Part shown: one piece after another, positions 54,891 to 62,876 of the stretch
Position numbering within the stretch: position 1 is the first letter of the stretch
Layout of the letters: each line of letters opens with the position of its first letter
Assembly: GCF_014647975.1 (NCBI RefSeq)
Contig: NZ_BMQF01000004.1
Span: 186,001-250,000 of the forward strand
DNA: 64,000 nucleotides
From: Streptomyces fumigatiscleroticus
Lineage (GTDB): Bacteria > Actinomycetota > Actinomycetes > Streptomycetales > Streptomycetaceae
Direction: 5' to 3'
Program-made: the position numbers and the translations under genes
The notes under the pieces: generated by a model
The model's database searches: none
What the model was told of the DNA's origin: nothing
What the model saw: the letters and a program-made list of their open reading frames with translations, nothing else

Positions 54891-56285
54891 TCACGCGAGG
54901 CCGGCCAGGCCGAGCAGCAGGGATTTCACTTCGGTGGCCGCGACGCGGCCGGTGACGGCGTGGGGGGTGGAGCACAGGATGAGCGGACCTTCGTCGTCGC
55001 TCGTGGGCAGGCGGCCGTGGCTGCCCCGAATAGGTGACGGATCCAGGGGCACGACCGCCATGCGGTAACGCATGCCGAGTCTCTTGCGGGCCAGGGCGGT
55101 GGCCGCCTTCACCCTGACGTACGGGTCGAGCGGGTCCATGAACAGCTCGACCGGGTCGTAGCCGGGTTTGCGGTGGATCTCGACGAGCTGCGCGAAGTCG
55201 GGCGCGCGGCTGTCGTCGAGCCAGTAGTAGTACGTGAACCAGGCGTCCGGCTCCGCGACGGCGACGAGTTCACCGGAGCGCGGATGGTCCAGGTGATGGG
55301 CCTTCTTGCCCTCGTCGTCGAGGAGTTGCTCGAGGCCGGGCAGGTCTTCGAGGGCGGCGCGGGTGGCTTCGAGGTCCTCGGGGCGGCGGACGTAGACATG
55401 GGCGATCTGGTGGTCGGCGACCGCGAAGGCACGTGACGCCATCGGGTCCAGGTACTCCATGCCGTCCTGTGTGTGCACCTCCAGCAGTCCGGCGCGGCGC
55501 AGTGCGCGGTTGATGTCGACATGCCGGTGCACACGTGTGATGCCGTACTCGGAGAGCGCGACCACCGTGCGCCCCTCGGCGCGGGCGTCGTCCAGCAGCG
55601 GGGCCAGTGCCGCGTCCAGGTCGGTGGCGGCTTGCAGGGAACGCGGATCGCCGGGCCCGAAGCGCTGGAGGTCGTAGTCGAGGTGAGGGAGGTAGCAGAG
55701 GGTCAGGTCGGGGTGGCGGGTGTGGAGGACATACCGGGTGGCGTCGATGATCCACCGGCTGGAGACCAGGTCGGCGCCCGGACCCCAGAAGCGGAAGAGC
55801 GGGAAGGTGCCGAGTTCCGCGGTGAGTTCGTCGTGCAGGGCCGGGGGCCGGGTGTAGCAGTCGGGTTCCTTGCGGCCGTCGGCGTAGTAGACGGGACGGG
55901 GAGTGACGGTGATGTCGGTGTCGGCGCCCATGGCGTACCACCAGCAGATATTGGCGACCGTGTACCCGGGGTGCGCCCGGCGGGCGGCGTCCCAGAGCTT
56001 GTCCCCGGCGACGAGTCCGTTGTGCTGCCGCCACAGCAGTACGTCGCCGAGTTCGCGGAAGTACCAGCCGTTGCCGACGATGCCGTGCTCGCAGGGCAGT
56101 GTGCCGGTCAGGAACGTGGACTGGGCGGCACAGGTGACGGCGGGCAGGACGGTGCCGAGCGCGGCACGGGAACCGGACCGGGCGAGTGCCTTCAGGTGCG
56201 GCATGTGATCGAGGAGACGGGGGGTGAGGCCGACGACGTCGAGAACGAGAAGGGGCGTGGGCCCAGAGGGCGCGGGCGCGGTCAT
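54891..56285 (-). CDS. Alkaline-phosphatase-fold enzyme, EboF-like (nucleotide pyrophosphatase/phosphodiesterase family)
   Basis: A 464-aa protein of the alkaline phosphatase/NPP superfamily. The first metal Asp is in LLVLDVVGLTPRLLDHMP, the likely nucleophile Thr in VTCAAQSTFLTG, and later metal ligands in CYLPHLDYDLQRFGPGD, VALSEYGIT and VADHQIAHVYV. It lies last in the ebo-type operon, where such an enzyme (EboF) accompanies EboA-EboE in other bacteria. ATG 56285 overlaps the eboE stop as ATGA. Confidence 0.85.
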   Translation of the reverse strand: MTAPAPSGPTPLLVLDVVGLTPRLLDHMPHLKALARSGSRAALGTVLPAVTCAAQSTFLTGTLPCEHGIVGNGWYFRELGDVLLWRQHNGLVAGDKLWDAARRAHPGYTVANICWWYAMGADTDITVTPRPVYYADGRKEPDCYTRPPALHDELTAELGTFPLFRFWGPGADLVSSRWIIDATRYVLHTRHPDLTLCYLPHLDYDLQRFGPGDPRSLQAATDLDAALAPLLDDARAEGRTVVALSEYGITRVHRHVDINRALRRAGLLEVHTQDGMEYLDPMASRAFAVADHQIAHVYVRRPEDLEATRAALEDLPGLEQLLDDEGKKAHHLDHPRSGELVAVAEPDAWFTYYYWLDDSRAPDFAQLVEIHRKPGYDPVELFMDPLDPYVRVKAATALARKRLGMRYRMAVVPLDPSPIRGSHGRLPTSDDEGPLILCSTPHAVTGRVAATEVKSLLLGLAGLA

Positions 56286-57487
56286 GGCAGCTCCTTCAGG
56301 CCGAGGTCCGTCAGCAGGTCGCGGGCGAGGGTGAGTTCGGCGGCGATGCCGTCGGCGAGTTGGGCGCGGGTGCGGGGCCTCAGCCCGGGCGGGAGGGCCT
56401 GCCAGGTGTAGGTCTCGACCTCGAGGTGCCGGGTGAGCGGGTGCGGGCCGCCGACGAGCCGGGTCAGCGCGGCCTTCAGGACGGGAAGGGTGGAGGTGAG
56501 CGGCGCGGCGGGGGCCGCGTGCAGCGGAACGTGGAAGTGGGCGCGCCAGGGCGCCGTGCCGGGCAGGGCGTCGCCCCTCAGGGCCTCGTCCAGGTCGTCG
56601 GTGCCGTGCGGGCCGGCGGCGACGGGGGTCCTTCCTCCTCGGGCGGAGGTGGGAGCCGGCATGGCACGTGTCTGGTGCAGGAAACGGGGTTCGGCGAAGG
56701 CGGCGAGTGCTTCCCGGACCGACGGCAGACGGGGGTGTTCGGCGTGCAGGGCGGCGGAGAGCTGGGACTTGACGACGGGGACGTGTGCCTCGGCGAGGGC
56801 GTCCAGAGCGGTGTGCGGGTCTTCGAAGGAGGTGGCGAGGTGGCAGGTGTCGACGCAGATGCCGATGCGGTGGTGGGCGATCGCGGTCAGCGGGGCGATG
56901 GCGTCACCGGTGGTCTCGACGGCACAGCCGGGTTCCGGCTCCAGGCCGACGCGGAGGGAGCGGCCGGTGAGTTCGGCGAGCGCGTCCAGGCGTTCCGCGA
57001 GGGCGACGAGTGCGGTGCGGGCCGCCGCGAGGCGGTCGTCCGTGGCGGCCGTGCGCCAGGCGAGCGGCAGGGTGGAGATGCTGCCCTCGGTGACGTCGTC
57101 GGGAAGCAGCCCGGCCAGGACACGGGCCAGGGCGGTGGTGTACTCCAGCCGTTCGGTCTCGGCCCAGTCCGGCCGGTAGACCCGGTACTTGACCTCTTCG
57201 GCGCCGAAGCCCCGGTACGGGAAGCCGTTGAGGGTGACGACCTCCAGGCCGCGCCGGTCGAGTTCGCCGCGCAGGCCGCGCAGGGCGGACGGGTCGGTGA
57301 CGAGGGCGTGGGCGGCGTCCCCGGCGAGCCAGAGGCCGATGCCGAGACGGTCGCGGCCCAGACGGCGGCGCACGGGCTCGCAGTCGTCGCGGAGCTGGGC
57401 GAGGACGCCGTCGAGGGTCTCGGCCGGGTGGACGTTGGTGCAGTAGGCGAGGTGGACGGTGGAGCCGTCGGGGTGACGGAAGCGCAC
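56282..57487 (-). CDS. eboE: EboE-like TIM-barrel protein
   Basis: A 401-aa xylose-isomerase-like barrel. It starts HLAYCTNVHPAETLDGVLAQ, a characteristic EboE beginning, and includes LNGFPYRGFGAEEVKYRVYR, LEPEPGCAVETT and ICVDTCHLATSFED with metal-binding Glu/Asp/His. EboE belongs to a conserved set (EboA-F) implicated in making or moving an unidentified metabolite, also linked to scytonemin in cyanobacteria. GTG 57487 is 3 nt after the TatD gene. Confidence 0.87.
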   Translation of the reverse strand: MRFRHPDGSTVHLAYCTNVHPAETLDGVLAQLRDDCEPVRRRLGRDRLGIGLWLAGDAAHALVTDPSALRGLRGELDRRGLEVVTLNGFPYRGFGAEEVKYRVYRPDWAETERLEYTTALARVLAGLLPDDVTEGSISTLPLAWRTAATDDRLAAARTALVALAERLDALAELTGRSLRVGLEPEPGCAVETTGDAIAPLTAIAHHRIGICVDTCHLATSFEDPHTALDALAEAHVPVVKSQLSAALHAEHPRLPSVREALAAFAEPRFLHQTRAMPAPTSARGGRTPVAAGPHGTDDLDEALRGDALPGTAPWRAHFHVPLHAAPAAPLTSTLPVLKAALTRLVGGPHPLTRHLEVETYTWQALPPGLRPRTRAQLADGIAAELTLARDLLTDLGLKELP

Positions 57488-57490
57488 GGC

Positions 57491-58381
57491 TCACACCTCC
57501 CCGGCCGGAATCCCGGCCGGCCCGGCCCCGTCTCCGGGGGCGCCGCGCAGCACGGAGTTGCCCTCGTGGGTCGCCTCCGTGGCCGTGACCTCCAGCTCCA
57601 GCCGGCCGCTGAGTCCGTAGAAGGCGACGGGGTTGCGCCACAGCACCCGGTCGGCGTCGTCCTCGGTGAACCCCTCGGCGAGCATCAGGTCGGCGACCTT
57701 CCGGGTCTTCAGGGGGTCGCTCCTGCCCCAGTCGGCGGCGGAGTTCACCAGTACCTGTGCGAGCCCGTACTCGCGCAGGATCGCCACCATCCGCGCCTCG
57801 TCCATCTTGGTGTCCGGATAGACGGAGAACCCCAGCCAGCAGCCGCTGTCCTTGGCCTCCTTCACGGTGGTCTCGTTGAGGTGGTCGAGCAGGACCCGGT
57901 CCGGGGGCAGGGCGGACTCCCGCACCACGTCGAGCGTGCGGCGCACTCCGGCGAGCTTGTCACGGTGCGGGGTGTGCACCAGCGCGGGCAGAGCGTGCTC
58001 CGCCGCGAGCTGGAGCTGGGCGGCCAGGGCGGTGTCCTCGGCGGGCGTCATCGAGTCGTAGCCGACCTCGCCGACGGCCACCACCCGGTCCTTGAGGAGA
58101 TACCGGGGCAGTTCGTCCAGGACGGGGACACACCTCGGGTCGTTGGCCTCCTTGGGGTTGAGGGCGAGGGCGCAGTGGTGGGCGATGCCGTACTGGGCGG
58201 CGCGGAAGGGCTCCCAGCCGAGCAGGGAGTCGAAGTAGTCGAGGAAGGAGGCGGGCGAGGTGCGGGGCTGGCCGAGCCAGAAGGACGGCTCGACGACGGC
58301 GCGGACGCCAGCGGCGTGCAGGGCCGCGTAGTCGTCGGTGGTCCGGGACGTCATGTGGATGTGGGGGTCGAAGAGCCGCAT
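57491..58381 (-). CDS. eboB: TatD-family metal hydrolase of the ebo operon (EboB-like)
   Basis: A 296-aa amidohydrolase-fold protein with the metal site FDPHIHMTSRT at the N-terminus, VGEVGYDSMT, and VHTPHRDK plus LLDHLNE supplying further ligands. It is annotated as TatD-like in ebo clusters, substrate unknown. ATG 58381 shares one nucleotide with the eboA stop (TGATG). Confidence 0.85.
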   Translation of the reverse strand: MRLFDPHIHMTSRTTDDYAALHAAGVRAVVEPSFWLGQPRTSPASFLDYFDSLLGWEPFRAAQYGIAHHCALALNPKEANDPRCVPVLDELPRYLLKDRVVAVGEVGYDSMTPAEDTALAAQLQLAAEHALPALVHTPHRDKLAGVRRTLDVVRESALPPDRVLLDHLNETTVKEAKDSGCWLGFSVYPDTKMDEARMVAILREYGLAQVLVNSAADWGRSDPLKTRKVADLMLAEGFTEDDADRVLWRNPVAFYGLSGRLELEVTATEATHEGNSVLRGAPGDGAGPAGIPAGEV

Positions 58382-59100
58382 CAGGACTCCTTGCCGTCGC
58401 TGCCGGACGTGCCGGTGCCGGTGTCCGCGGGCGAGCCGGCCGTGGGATCGGTCAGGGTCAGGACGCGATGCAGATCCGCCGGGACGGGGCGGCCCGCGGC
58501 GATGCGCTCGGCGGCGTGGTCGCCGAGCATGCGGGCGAGTTCGCCGTCGCCCCGGGCGCGCCGGGCCAGATCCGCCACATGGTCGACGGGAACCCCGGTG
58601 AACAGGCACTTCAGCACGGCGTGCCGCCACTGGTGGGGGTCGAGGTGCCGGGCGGCGTACGGGCCGACGGCGGCGGCCAGGAGCCGGGTGTCGTTGGTCC
58701 GCAGGGCGTCCTGGACCAGCGGGAGGGCGTCGGGGCCCGGCACGAGGTGGGGCAGTGCCCGCAGAACGGCGCGGCGTTCTGCGGCGGTGCCCTGGAAGTA
58801 CACCCGGGCCAGGGCGCCGGCGTCCGCGCGGGCCGCGTGCAGGATCAGCACACGGGCGGCGTCGGCGTGGGCGGAGCCGCAGCGCCGGCCGGCCTCGGCC
58901 AGGCGCAGCTCCCATACGGAGACGGGGCCGTGGATGCCGGGGTGGGCCGCGGCCTCGTCCAGCGCCTGGCCGAGCCAGGCACGGGCGGTGGCGCCGAGCT
59001 GGGTGCGCAGGTGGGCGTGCAGGTCGTCCAGGGAGGCGACGGCGGGATCGGTTCTCCCCGTCGGGGTGTCGGTGTCCTGGGTGACGTGGGGGTGCGTCAT
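58381..59100 (-). CDS. eboA: EboA-domain protein
   Basis: A 239-aa helical protein matching EboA: LRTQLGATARAWLGQALDEA near the start, FQGTAAERRAVLRALPHL in the middle and NDTRLLAAAVGPYAARHLD with HAVLKCLFTGVPVDHV near the end. No enzymatic motif is known for this family. ATG 59100 overlaps the preceding gene's stop as ATGA. The C-terminus is a Ser/Gly/Thr/Asp-rich tail. Confidence 0.86.
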   Translation of the reverse strand: MTHPHVTQDTDTPTGRTDPAVASLDDLHAHLRTQLGATARAWLGQALDEAAAHPGIHGPVSVWELRLAEAGRRCGSAHADAARVLILHAARADAGALARVYFQGTAAERRAVLRALPHLVPGPDALPLVQDALRTNDTRLLAAAVGPYAARHLDPHQWRHAVLKCLFTGVPVDHVADLARRARGDGELARMLGDHAAERIAAGRPVPADLHRVLTLTDPTAGSPADTGTGTSGSDGKES

Positions 59101-60362
59101 GGGGTGGTCCCTTCGGGGACGGCGGAGGGCTCGCCGGCGGGCGGGGCGTCCGGTGGGCGGGGCCCGGCGGATGAATCCACGACGGGTGGCTCGACGGCGG
59201 ACGGAGCCACGACGGACGGCTCGACAGCGGGCGGCTCGACAGCGGGGGGAGCCACGACGGACGGCTCGGCGGCGGGCGGAGCCACGACGGACGGCTCGAC
59301 AGCAGGCAGCTTGACGGCGGGGGGAGCCACGACGGACGGCTCGGCGGCGGGCGGAGCCACGACGGACGGCTCGACAGCAGGCGGCTCGACAGCGGGGGGA
59401 GCCGCGGCGAATGGCTCGGCGGCGGGACGGTGGCCGTCGGGATGGGGGCCGGCCTGCGTGGTGGTGGCCGGCCGGGGAGCGGAGGACGCGGCGGTCCGCG
59501 CCGCGCGACGGAGGAAGGGGAGGGAGCGTTCGGCGAAGTGGGGGCCCGCGTGGGAGTGGCGGGGCAGTTCGACGACGGTCAGGCCCTGGTAGCCGGTGTC
59601 GGCCAGGGCCGCGAGGACGGGCGGGAAGTCGATCTCCCCGTCACCGAACGGGAGGTGCTCGTGGACGCCGCGGCGCATGTCCTCGATCTGGACGTGCCGC
59701 AGCCATGGACCGGCGGCGCGTACGCAGTCGGCAGGTGGGAGGGGTTCGAGGCACTGGCAGTGGCCGATGTCGAGGGTGAGGCCGAGCGCCTCGGGGTTCC
59801 CGAGGTCGTGGCGCAGCCGGTGGAAGCCGGCCAGGGTGGCGAGCAGATGGCCCGGTTCCGGCTCGACGGCGAGGGGCACGCCGGCGGCGGTGGCGGCGTC
59901 CAGGACCGGCAGGAGGGCCTCGGCGAGCCGTTTCCAGGCCGTGTCCTCGTCCGTGCCCGCCGGGACGGTGCCGCTGAAGCAGTGGACGGCATGGGCTCCG
60001 AGGCCGGCGGCGACCTCGACGGCACGGATCAGCAGGCCGGTCCGGCGGGCGCGGGCGCCGGGGTCCGGGTCCAGCAGCGAGGGTCCGTGCTTGCGGCGCG
60101 GGTCGAGCACATAGCGGGCGCCCGTCTCCACCGTGACCTCCAGACCGAGCGCGGCCAGCCGTCGCGCGAGCCGGTGGGTGCGGGTGGCGAGGTCCGGGGC
60201 GAGCGGGTCGAGGTGCATGTGGTCGAGGGTCAGGCCGACCCCGTCGTAGCCGAGGTCGGCGAGGAGTGCGAGGGCGTCGTCGAGACGGAGGTCGGCGAGG
60301 CCGTTGGTGCCGTAGCCGAAGCGGAGCGCGGTCGCGGCGGGCCGGGGGGAGCGGGAGCTCAT
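59097..60362 (-). CDS. Sugar phosphate isomerase/epimerase-like TIM barrel with a long Pro/Val repeat tail
   Basis: A 421-aa protein. Residues 12-285 form a xylose-isomerase-like barrel with metal ligands Glu167 (AVEPEPGH), Asp198 and His201 (LTLDIGHCQ), the QIEDMRRGVHEH segment and Glu265 (VVELPRHSH). Residues about 290-421 are a low-complexity tail of repeated EPSVVAPPA units, absent from most relatives. ATG 60362 overlaps the UbiA gene's stop. The tail may be a spacer or attachment arm; its DNA is repetitive, so length may vary among strains. Confidence 0.85.
   Translation of the reverse strand: MSSRSPRPAATALRFGYGTNGLADLRLDDALALLADLGYDGVGLTLDHMHLDPLAPDLATRTHRLARRLAALGLEVTVETGARYVLDPRRKHGPSLLDPDPGARARRTGLLIRAVEVAAGLGAHAVHCFSGTVPAGTDEDTAWKRLAEALLPVLDAATAAGVPLAVEPEPGHLLATLAGFHRLRHDLGNPEALGLTLDIGHCQCLEPLPPADCVRAAGPWLRHVQIEDMRRGVHEHLPFGDGEIDFPPVLAALADTGYQGLTVVELPRHSHAGPHFAERSLPFLRRAARTAASSAPRPATTTQAGPHPDGHRPAAEPFAAAPPAVEPPAVEPSVVAPPAAEPSVVAPPAVKLPAVEPSVVAPPAAEPSVVAPPAVEPPAVEPSVVAPSAVEPPVVDSSAGPRPPDAPPAGEPSAVPEGTTP
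59176..59405. repeat. Imperfect tandem repeats coding the Pro/Val-rich tail
   Basis: Copies of GCCACGACGGACGGCTCG recur at spacings of about 30 or 45-60 nt on the + strand. On the coding strand they encode (V/A)EPSVVAPPA units. Unit boundaries keep the frame of the epimerase-like gene. Confidence 0.8.
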
Positions 60363-61564
60363 GTGATGCTCACCTTCCTGCCGTACCTCCGTCCGAGCGG
60401 GGCGAGGGCCGCGACCAGCAGGGCGGCGGCCGTGCCACCGGCACGGGCGGTGAGGGCGGCCTGGAGAGGGACCGTGGCGCGGATGCCGCCGCCGACGGCT
60501 CGTCGGGTGAGGGGAGGTGAGGGGTTGAGTACGGCGTGGAGGTAGGGGCGGGTCGCTGTCAGGGCGTAGGCGGCGCCGAGGGCGGTGGTGAGGCGGCCGG
60601 TGCGGGGGGCCGCGCCGGGCACCGGCGCGGGGCGTCGGCCTGCGGCGGCCACGGCCTCGCCCCGGACGGCCCGGACGGCCCGGGCTCCTGCCCCTGCCAC
60701 TCCCCCTGCCGCGGAGGCCCCGGCCCCGGCTTCGGTGCGGAAGGCTTGCGGCCTGCCCGGCAGGGGGCGGGAGGCTGCTTCCCGTCGGCCCGCCGGGGGT
60801 CGTGCGGGGCGGTGCGTGACCAGCCGGGTCAGCAGGCCGGTCGTCGCGAGTGCCGCGAGGGGGGCCAGGGCCGAGCCGCCCCGGGTCTCCTGGCGGGACA
60901 CGGCCGTGACCGCGAGGGTGTGGGTGCCGAGCAGCGCGGCGGACGGCAGGGCCTCGCGGGTGCGTCCGGTGCCGGCGGCGGCGCCCAGGAGCAGGTCGAG
61001 TCCGCGGGCCGCGGCCATGGCCGCGGGGCCGGCCGGTGTGTGTTTCAGGGCCAGGTCGTAGGCCCAGACGGTGGCCGCGAGGGGCGTGGCGACGGTGAGG
61101 GCGGGGCGGCCCGCGCGGGCGGCGAGGGCCAGTCCGGTCGCGGTCAGGGCGCAGGCGGCGGTGAGGGCGGCGCGAGGGCGGATGCGGCCCGAGGGGAGCG
61201 GTCGGTGCGGGCGTTCCGCGGCGTCCTCGGCGCGGTCCGCCCAGTCGTTCAGGGCCATGCCGGCCTCGTACAGGCAGAGGGAGGAGCCGATGGCGAGCAG
61301 GGTGGCGCGGCCGGGGGCGTGCGCGCCGGCCGCCGCCGCTCCGGCCAGCACGTCGCCGGGGACGGTGAACAGCGCCGGGAGGCGGAGGAGTTCGGCCCAT
61401 GCGGCGCCGCGCGGCGGACGCTCCGCGTGCCGGTCCGCGTGCCGCTCGGCATGCTGGTCCGCGTACCGGTCCGCGTGCCGGTCCGCGCGCTGGTCCGCGT
61501 GCCGGTCCGTGTGCCGGTCGGCTGTCGCGGAGGTGTCCACGGCGGTGGAGTCGCCGGGGTTCAC
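60359..61564 (-). CDS. eboC: UbiA-family prenyltransferase (EboC-like) with a His-rich N-terminal repeat
   Basis: A 401-aa membrane protein of the UbiA superfamily. The Mg-diphosphate motif is NDWADRAEDAAERPHRPLPS and the second motif YDLALK. About eight hydrophobic helices span the chain from LLRLPALFTVPGDVLAG onward. A loop of about 80 residues rich in Ala, Gly and Arg interrupts the later helices. Before the first helix lies a charged stretch of HADR-type repeats (about residues 18-48). GTG 61564 overlaps the upstream gene's stop as GTGA. It presumably prenylates the unknown product of the operon. Confidence 0.86.
   Translation of the reverse strand: MNPGDSTAVDTSATADRHTDRHADQRADRHADRYADQHAERHADRHAERPPRGAAWAELLRLPALFTVPGDVLAGAAAAGAHAPGRATLLAIGSSLCLYEAGMALNDWADRAEDAAERPHRPLPSGRIRPRAALTAACALTATGLALAARAGRPALTVATPLAATVWAYDLALKHTPAGPAAMAAARGLDLLLGAAAGTGRTREALPSAALLGTHTLAVTAVSRQETRGGSALAPLAALATTGLLTRLVTHRPARPPAGRREAASRPLPGRPQAFRTEAGAGASAAGGVAGAGARAVRAVRGEAVAAAGRRPAPVPGAAPRTGRLTTALGAAYALTATRPYLHAVLNPSPPLTRRAVGGGIRATVPLQAALTARAGGTAAALLVAALAPLGRRYGRKVSIT
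61422..61520. repeat. 12-nt tandem repeats coding His-Ala-Asp-Arg units
   Basis: About eight imperfect copies of CCGCGTGCCGGT encode, on the minus strand, D-R-H-A tetrapeptides near the N-terminus of the UbiA-family protein. The 12-nt unit keeps the frame. Confidence 0.85.
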
Positions 61565-62775
61565 CGGCCGCCTCCGGCAGCACCGTCGCCGCCCATGCCG
61601 TCGGCAGGGCCCCCGCCCCGGTGCCGGGCCCCGGACGCCCGCTCCCCCGCGTCCGGTCCCCGCAGCCTGTCCGCCAGCCGCATCAGCTCCGCGTACTGTT
61701 CCGACAGTCCCGACGGCGCGTCCCCCACCGGGTCCTTGAAGTAGAAGGCGAGTTCCGCCAGGGGCCCGGACAGGCCCCCCTCGTGGGCGCGGGCGGTCAG
61801 ACGGGCCAGGTCGAGGACGAGCGGAGCGGCCAGGGCGGAGTCGCAGCCCTGCCAGATGGTCTGGAGGACCATGCGGGCGCCGAGGAAGCCGTCGAAGGCG
61901 ATGTGGTCCCAGGCGGTCTTGAAGTCGCCGAGTGCGGGGACGTCGTCGATGTGCACCTCGCCCTCGGGGACCGTGCCGAGGGTGTCGGCGAGGACCCGTT
62001 CCTTGCCCGCGTTCTTCGCCGCGGCGGCGGCCGGGTCGGCCAGGGCGGCGCCGTCTCCGCCGCCCAGCAGATTGGTGCCGGACCAGGCGCGGACCGCCAG
62101 GGCCCGCCGGGCGAACATCGGGCCCAGGACGGAGCGCAGGAGCGTCTGGCCGGTCTTGCCGTCCCGGCCGGCGTACGGCAGGCCGGACGACTCGGCCGGC
62201 GCCGCGAGCGCGGGGTGGTGCAGGCCGGTGGAGGGCGTGAAGTTCACATAGGGGCAGCCGGCGCGCAGGGCCGCCGCCGCGTACAGGGAGCTGGGCGGGA
62301 GCGCGTCGCCGGTGGCCGCCGGCTCGGTGGAGGCCACGTTGACGACCACCGTGCGGGCCGGTCCCGTGCGCCGTACGAAGTCGCGGATGTCCGAGGCGAA
62401 GGCGGTGATCAGCTCCTCCTCGGTGCGGGTGTCGCCGGGGAGCGGCCCGCCGGGGCGGATCTCGCGGTCGGCGGCGGCCAGTTCGGCGTGGACGGCGGCG
62501 GGCAGGCCGGGCGGCAGCACTCCCCCCGCCTCGAGGGCCTCCGCCCGTTTGGGCAGGGGGCAGTCGAGGCTGTCGTGACCGCCGAAGACGAGGGACGGCA
62601 GGGCCGGCAGCCCCGAGCCGGCGAAGGCGGGGGTCTCGGTCACCATGCCGGTCGGCGGGTGCAGGCCGGCGGTGACGGCGGCGCAGCCCGCCACCACGGT
62701 GGTGGCGACGGAGCCGCGGGCCCCGATCAGCCAGACACCGACACGGGAACCGGAAGCGGAGGGGGACGCGGACAT
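61561..62775 (-). CDS. Inositol-3-phosphate-synthase-like protein of the ebo-type operon
   Basis: A 404-aa protein of the myo-inositol-1-phosphate synthase family. The NAD motif reads VWLIGARGSVATTVVAG, followed by FGGHDSLDCPLPKRAEAL, VVNVASTEPA, NFTPSTGLHHPALA and GRDGKTGQTLLRSVLGPMFA with the catalytic Asp/Lys region. It is distinct from the usual actinobacterial housekeeping enzyme and, as first gene of this operon, may make a special inositol-type or cyclised sugar precursor. ATG 62775 has GGAGG upstream. The C-terminus is Gly-rich. Confidence 0.85.
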   Translation of the reverse strand: MSASPSASGSRVGVWLIGARGSVATTVVAGCAAVTAGLHPPTGMVTETPAFAGSGLPALPSLVFGGHDSLDCPLPKRAEALEAGGVLPPGLPAAVHAELAAADREIRPGGPLPGDTRTEEELITAFASDIRDFVRRTGPARTVVVNVASTEPAATGDALPPSSLYAAAALRAGCPYVNFTPSTGLHHPALAAPAESSGLPYAGRDGKTGQTLLRSVLGPMFARRALAVRAWSGTNLLGGGDGAALADPAAAAAKNAGKERVLADTLGTVPEGEVHIDDVPALGDFKTAWDHIAFDGFLGARMVLQTIWQGCDSALAAPLVLDLARLTARAHEGGLSGPLAELAFYFKDPVGDAPSGLSEQYAELMRLADRLRGPDAGERASGARHRGGGPADGMGGDGAAGGGR

Positions 62776-62838
62776 GGGCAGCCTCCTTGTCGGACGCGTC
62801 GCAGGAGCCGTACGGAGTGCGAGAACGAAGGGGGAAGA

Positions 62839-62872
62839 CGGCGGGCGGGAGTCCGGCGTCCCCCGCCCGCCG
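62839..62872 (-). terminator. Hairpin after the ThuA/DUF1080 gene
   Basis: An 11-bp GC stem (CGGCGGGCGGG and complement) with a 12-nt loop begins 4 nt after the stop of the secreted protein gene. It separates that gene from the ebo-type operon on the same strand. Confidence 0.7.
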
Positions 62873-62876
62873 CCGT

